From Bacteroidales bacterium GP2 (GTDB lineage Bacteria > Bacteroidota > Bacteroidia > Bacteroidales > Muribaculaceae), in contig DAAJ01000022.1 of the NCBI GenBank assembly GCA_001701115.1, positions 2,519 through 10,221 of the forward strand: 7,703 bases of DNA. The letters are read 5' to 3'. The position numbers were made by a program, and so were the translations under genes. The notes under the pieces were generated by a model. It saw nothing but the letters and a program-made list of their open reading frames with translations. It made no database searches and had not been told where the DNA came from. This document shows positions 6,980-7,703 of this stretch, in pieces. Position 1 is the first letter of the stretch, and the number at the start of each line of letters is the position of its first letter.

Positions 6980-7654
6980 TTAATTATTAGGTCTTAGGCG
7001 CGCCACCTCGGTGATTCCGCCGGTAGTCTTGTCGCCGATATTGACAAATATTTCAGTGCCGAGAGGGAGAAAAATATCAACCCTCGAACCGAATTTAATG
7101 AAGCCCATGTGCTCTTCCACACTGCATTTCTCACCAGGCTCAGCATAAGTGACAATTCGCCTTGCCACAGCACCGGCTATCTGCCTCACAAGGATTTCCT
7201 GACCGTTTTCAGCACGAATCAGCACAGTGGAACGCTCGTTCTCAGTGCTTGATTTGGGAAGATAAGCAGAAAGGAAACGCCCTGAGTGGTGGCGCACAAG
7301 CAGCACTTCCCCGTTGACAGGAAACCAGTTGGCATGCACGTTGAAAACAGTCATGAATACCGACAACTGGATGACATTGCGATGCAGGCACTCACTTTCA
7401 TAAACCTCCTCAAGAGCCACCACAGTGCCGTCGACAGAAGATACGACTATATCTTTAGGATTGCCTGGAAAATGCCTGCGGGGAGAGCGGAAAAAATTAA
7501 GCACCAGAAGATACAAGATACCGGAAATTGAGGAGAAAATAATAGGAATAGCCACGGGGCGGATAAACATCCACGCCGAAGCATTGATTACCATGAGCAT
7601 TAACAGCAAGATAATCAGTATATTGGTTCCTTCCCTATGTATTTTTACCTTCAT
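6980..7654 (-). CDS. psd: Phosphatidylserine decarboxylase, short type II-like form
   Basis: A 224-residue pyruvoyl-dependent enzyme that decarboxylates phosphatidylserine to phosphatidylethanolamine at the inner membrane. The self-cleavage site is Gly189-Ser190 in GFIKFGSRVD; Ser190 should become the pyruvoyl group, splitting the protein into a large beta chain and a short alpha chain of about 35 residues. Asp75 in SSVDGTV and His107 in FNVHANW fit the catalytic residues that support self-cleavage and decarboxylation. Two hydrophobic segments lie near the N-terminus (about residues 11-29 and 32-53), followed by the motif FFRSPRR. The length and the FGS cleavage motif, in place of the LGST of E. 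coli, mark the shorter archaeal-like PSD-A type common in Bacteroidetes. It is the first gene of its operon, with pssA 8 bases downstream. A -7 promoter box lies 30 bases before its start, and a weak GAAGGGAAG stretch may aid ribosome binding. Confidence 0.95.
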   Translation of the reverse strand: MKVKIHREGTNILIILLLMLMVINASAWMFIRPVAIPIIFSSISGILYLLVLNFFRSPRRHFPGNPKDIVVSSVDGTVVALEEVYESECLHRNVIQLSVFMTVFNVHANWFPVNGEVLLVRHHSGRFLSAYLPKSSTENERSTVLIRAENGQEILVRQIAGAVARRIVTYAEPGEKCSVEEHMGFIKFGSRVDIFLPLGTEIFVNIGDKTTGGITEVARLRPNN

Positions 7655-7684
7655 CGCTTCCCTTCAGGTGCAGAAAATAGTGTA

Positions 7685-7692
7685 CAAAGATA
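7685..7692 (-). promoter_or_regulatory. Bacteroidetes-type -7 promoter box for psd-pssA
   Basis: On the minus strand these bases read TATCTTTG, an exact match to the known Bacteroidetes -7 consensus TAnnTTTG. The box ends 30 bases before the psd ATG, which would give an untranslated leader of roughly 20-25 bases. The matching -33 element (TTTG) would fall beyond the right edge of the window, so it cannot be checked here. An A-tract lies just upstream of the box. Confidence 0.6.
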
Positions 7693-7703
7693 ATATTTTT
7701 TTT

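Noticed and set aside
7693..7703. T-run at the right edge as a plus-strand terminator
   Set aside because: No stem precedes it on the plus strand; as the minus-strand A-tract next to a promoter box it is better explained as promoter sequence.
1..7703. CRISPR arrays, tRNA or rRNA genes, transposases and phage genes
   Set aside because: No repeat-spacer pattern, no RNA gene signatures and no mobile-element proteins were seen; the gaps are too short to hide them.

Overview
The window reads as chromosomal DNA from a member of the Bacteroidales. The evidence is a Bacteroidetes-type -7 promoter box (TAnnTTTG), AT-rich gene leaders without clear Shine-Dalgarno sequences, a DUF4834-like small protein beside the phosphatidylethanolamine genes, and a mannan operon whose gene order I recall from Bacteroides fragilis (GH26, GH130, transporter, epimerase). 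The coding sequence looks richer in G+C than a typical Bacteroides. A Muribaculaceae-like or Prevotella-like relative is therefore possible, but that placement is inference only.

Region 1 (1-5866, + strand) is a tightly packed beta-mannan utilisation operon. It holds the 3' part of a GH5 (subfamily 7-like) endo-mannanase, a GH26 mannanase with a lipoprotein-type signal, a GH130 4-O-beta-D-mannosyl-D-glucose phosphorylase, a GPH/MelB-type sugar:cation symporter, and an AGE-family cellobiose/mannobiose 2-epimerase. Together they make a complete route. The two hydrolases cut mannan to mannobiose outside the cytoplasm and the symporter imports it. The epimerase converts it to mannosyl-glucose, and the phosphorylase splits that into alpha-mannose 1-phosphate and glucose. 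Two junctions overlap (ATGA at 848-851, TGATG at 4662-4666) and the other gaps are 36 and 46 bases, which fits one transcript. The operon starts left of the window; no SusC/SusD pair, regulator or promoter for it is visible.

Region 2 (5867-5908) is the short convergent gap between the catabolic operon and the core genes. No strong terminator is visible in it.

Region 3 (5909-7703, - strand) is a membrane-lipid cluster, read right to left: a promoter box, a short (type II-like) phosphatidylserine decarboxylase (psd), phosphatidylserine synthase (pssA), a stem-loop starting at the pssA stop codon, and a small DUF4834-like membrane protein. Psd and PssA together make phosphatidylethanolamine from CDP-diacylglycerol and serine.

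No rRNA, tRNA, CRISPR array, insertion sequence or phage gene was seen, and no stretch over 300 bases lacks a gene. The mannan pathway is an already described type, so I do not claim a new system. The most open items are the unknown role of the DUF4834-like protein, the stem-loop at the pssA stop, and the cellular location of the two mannanases.
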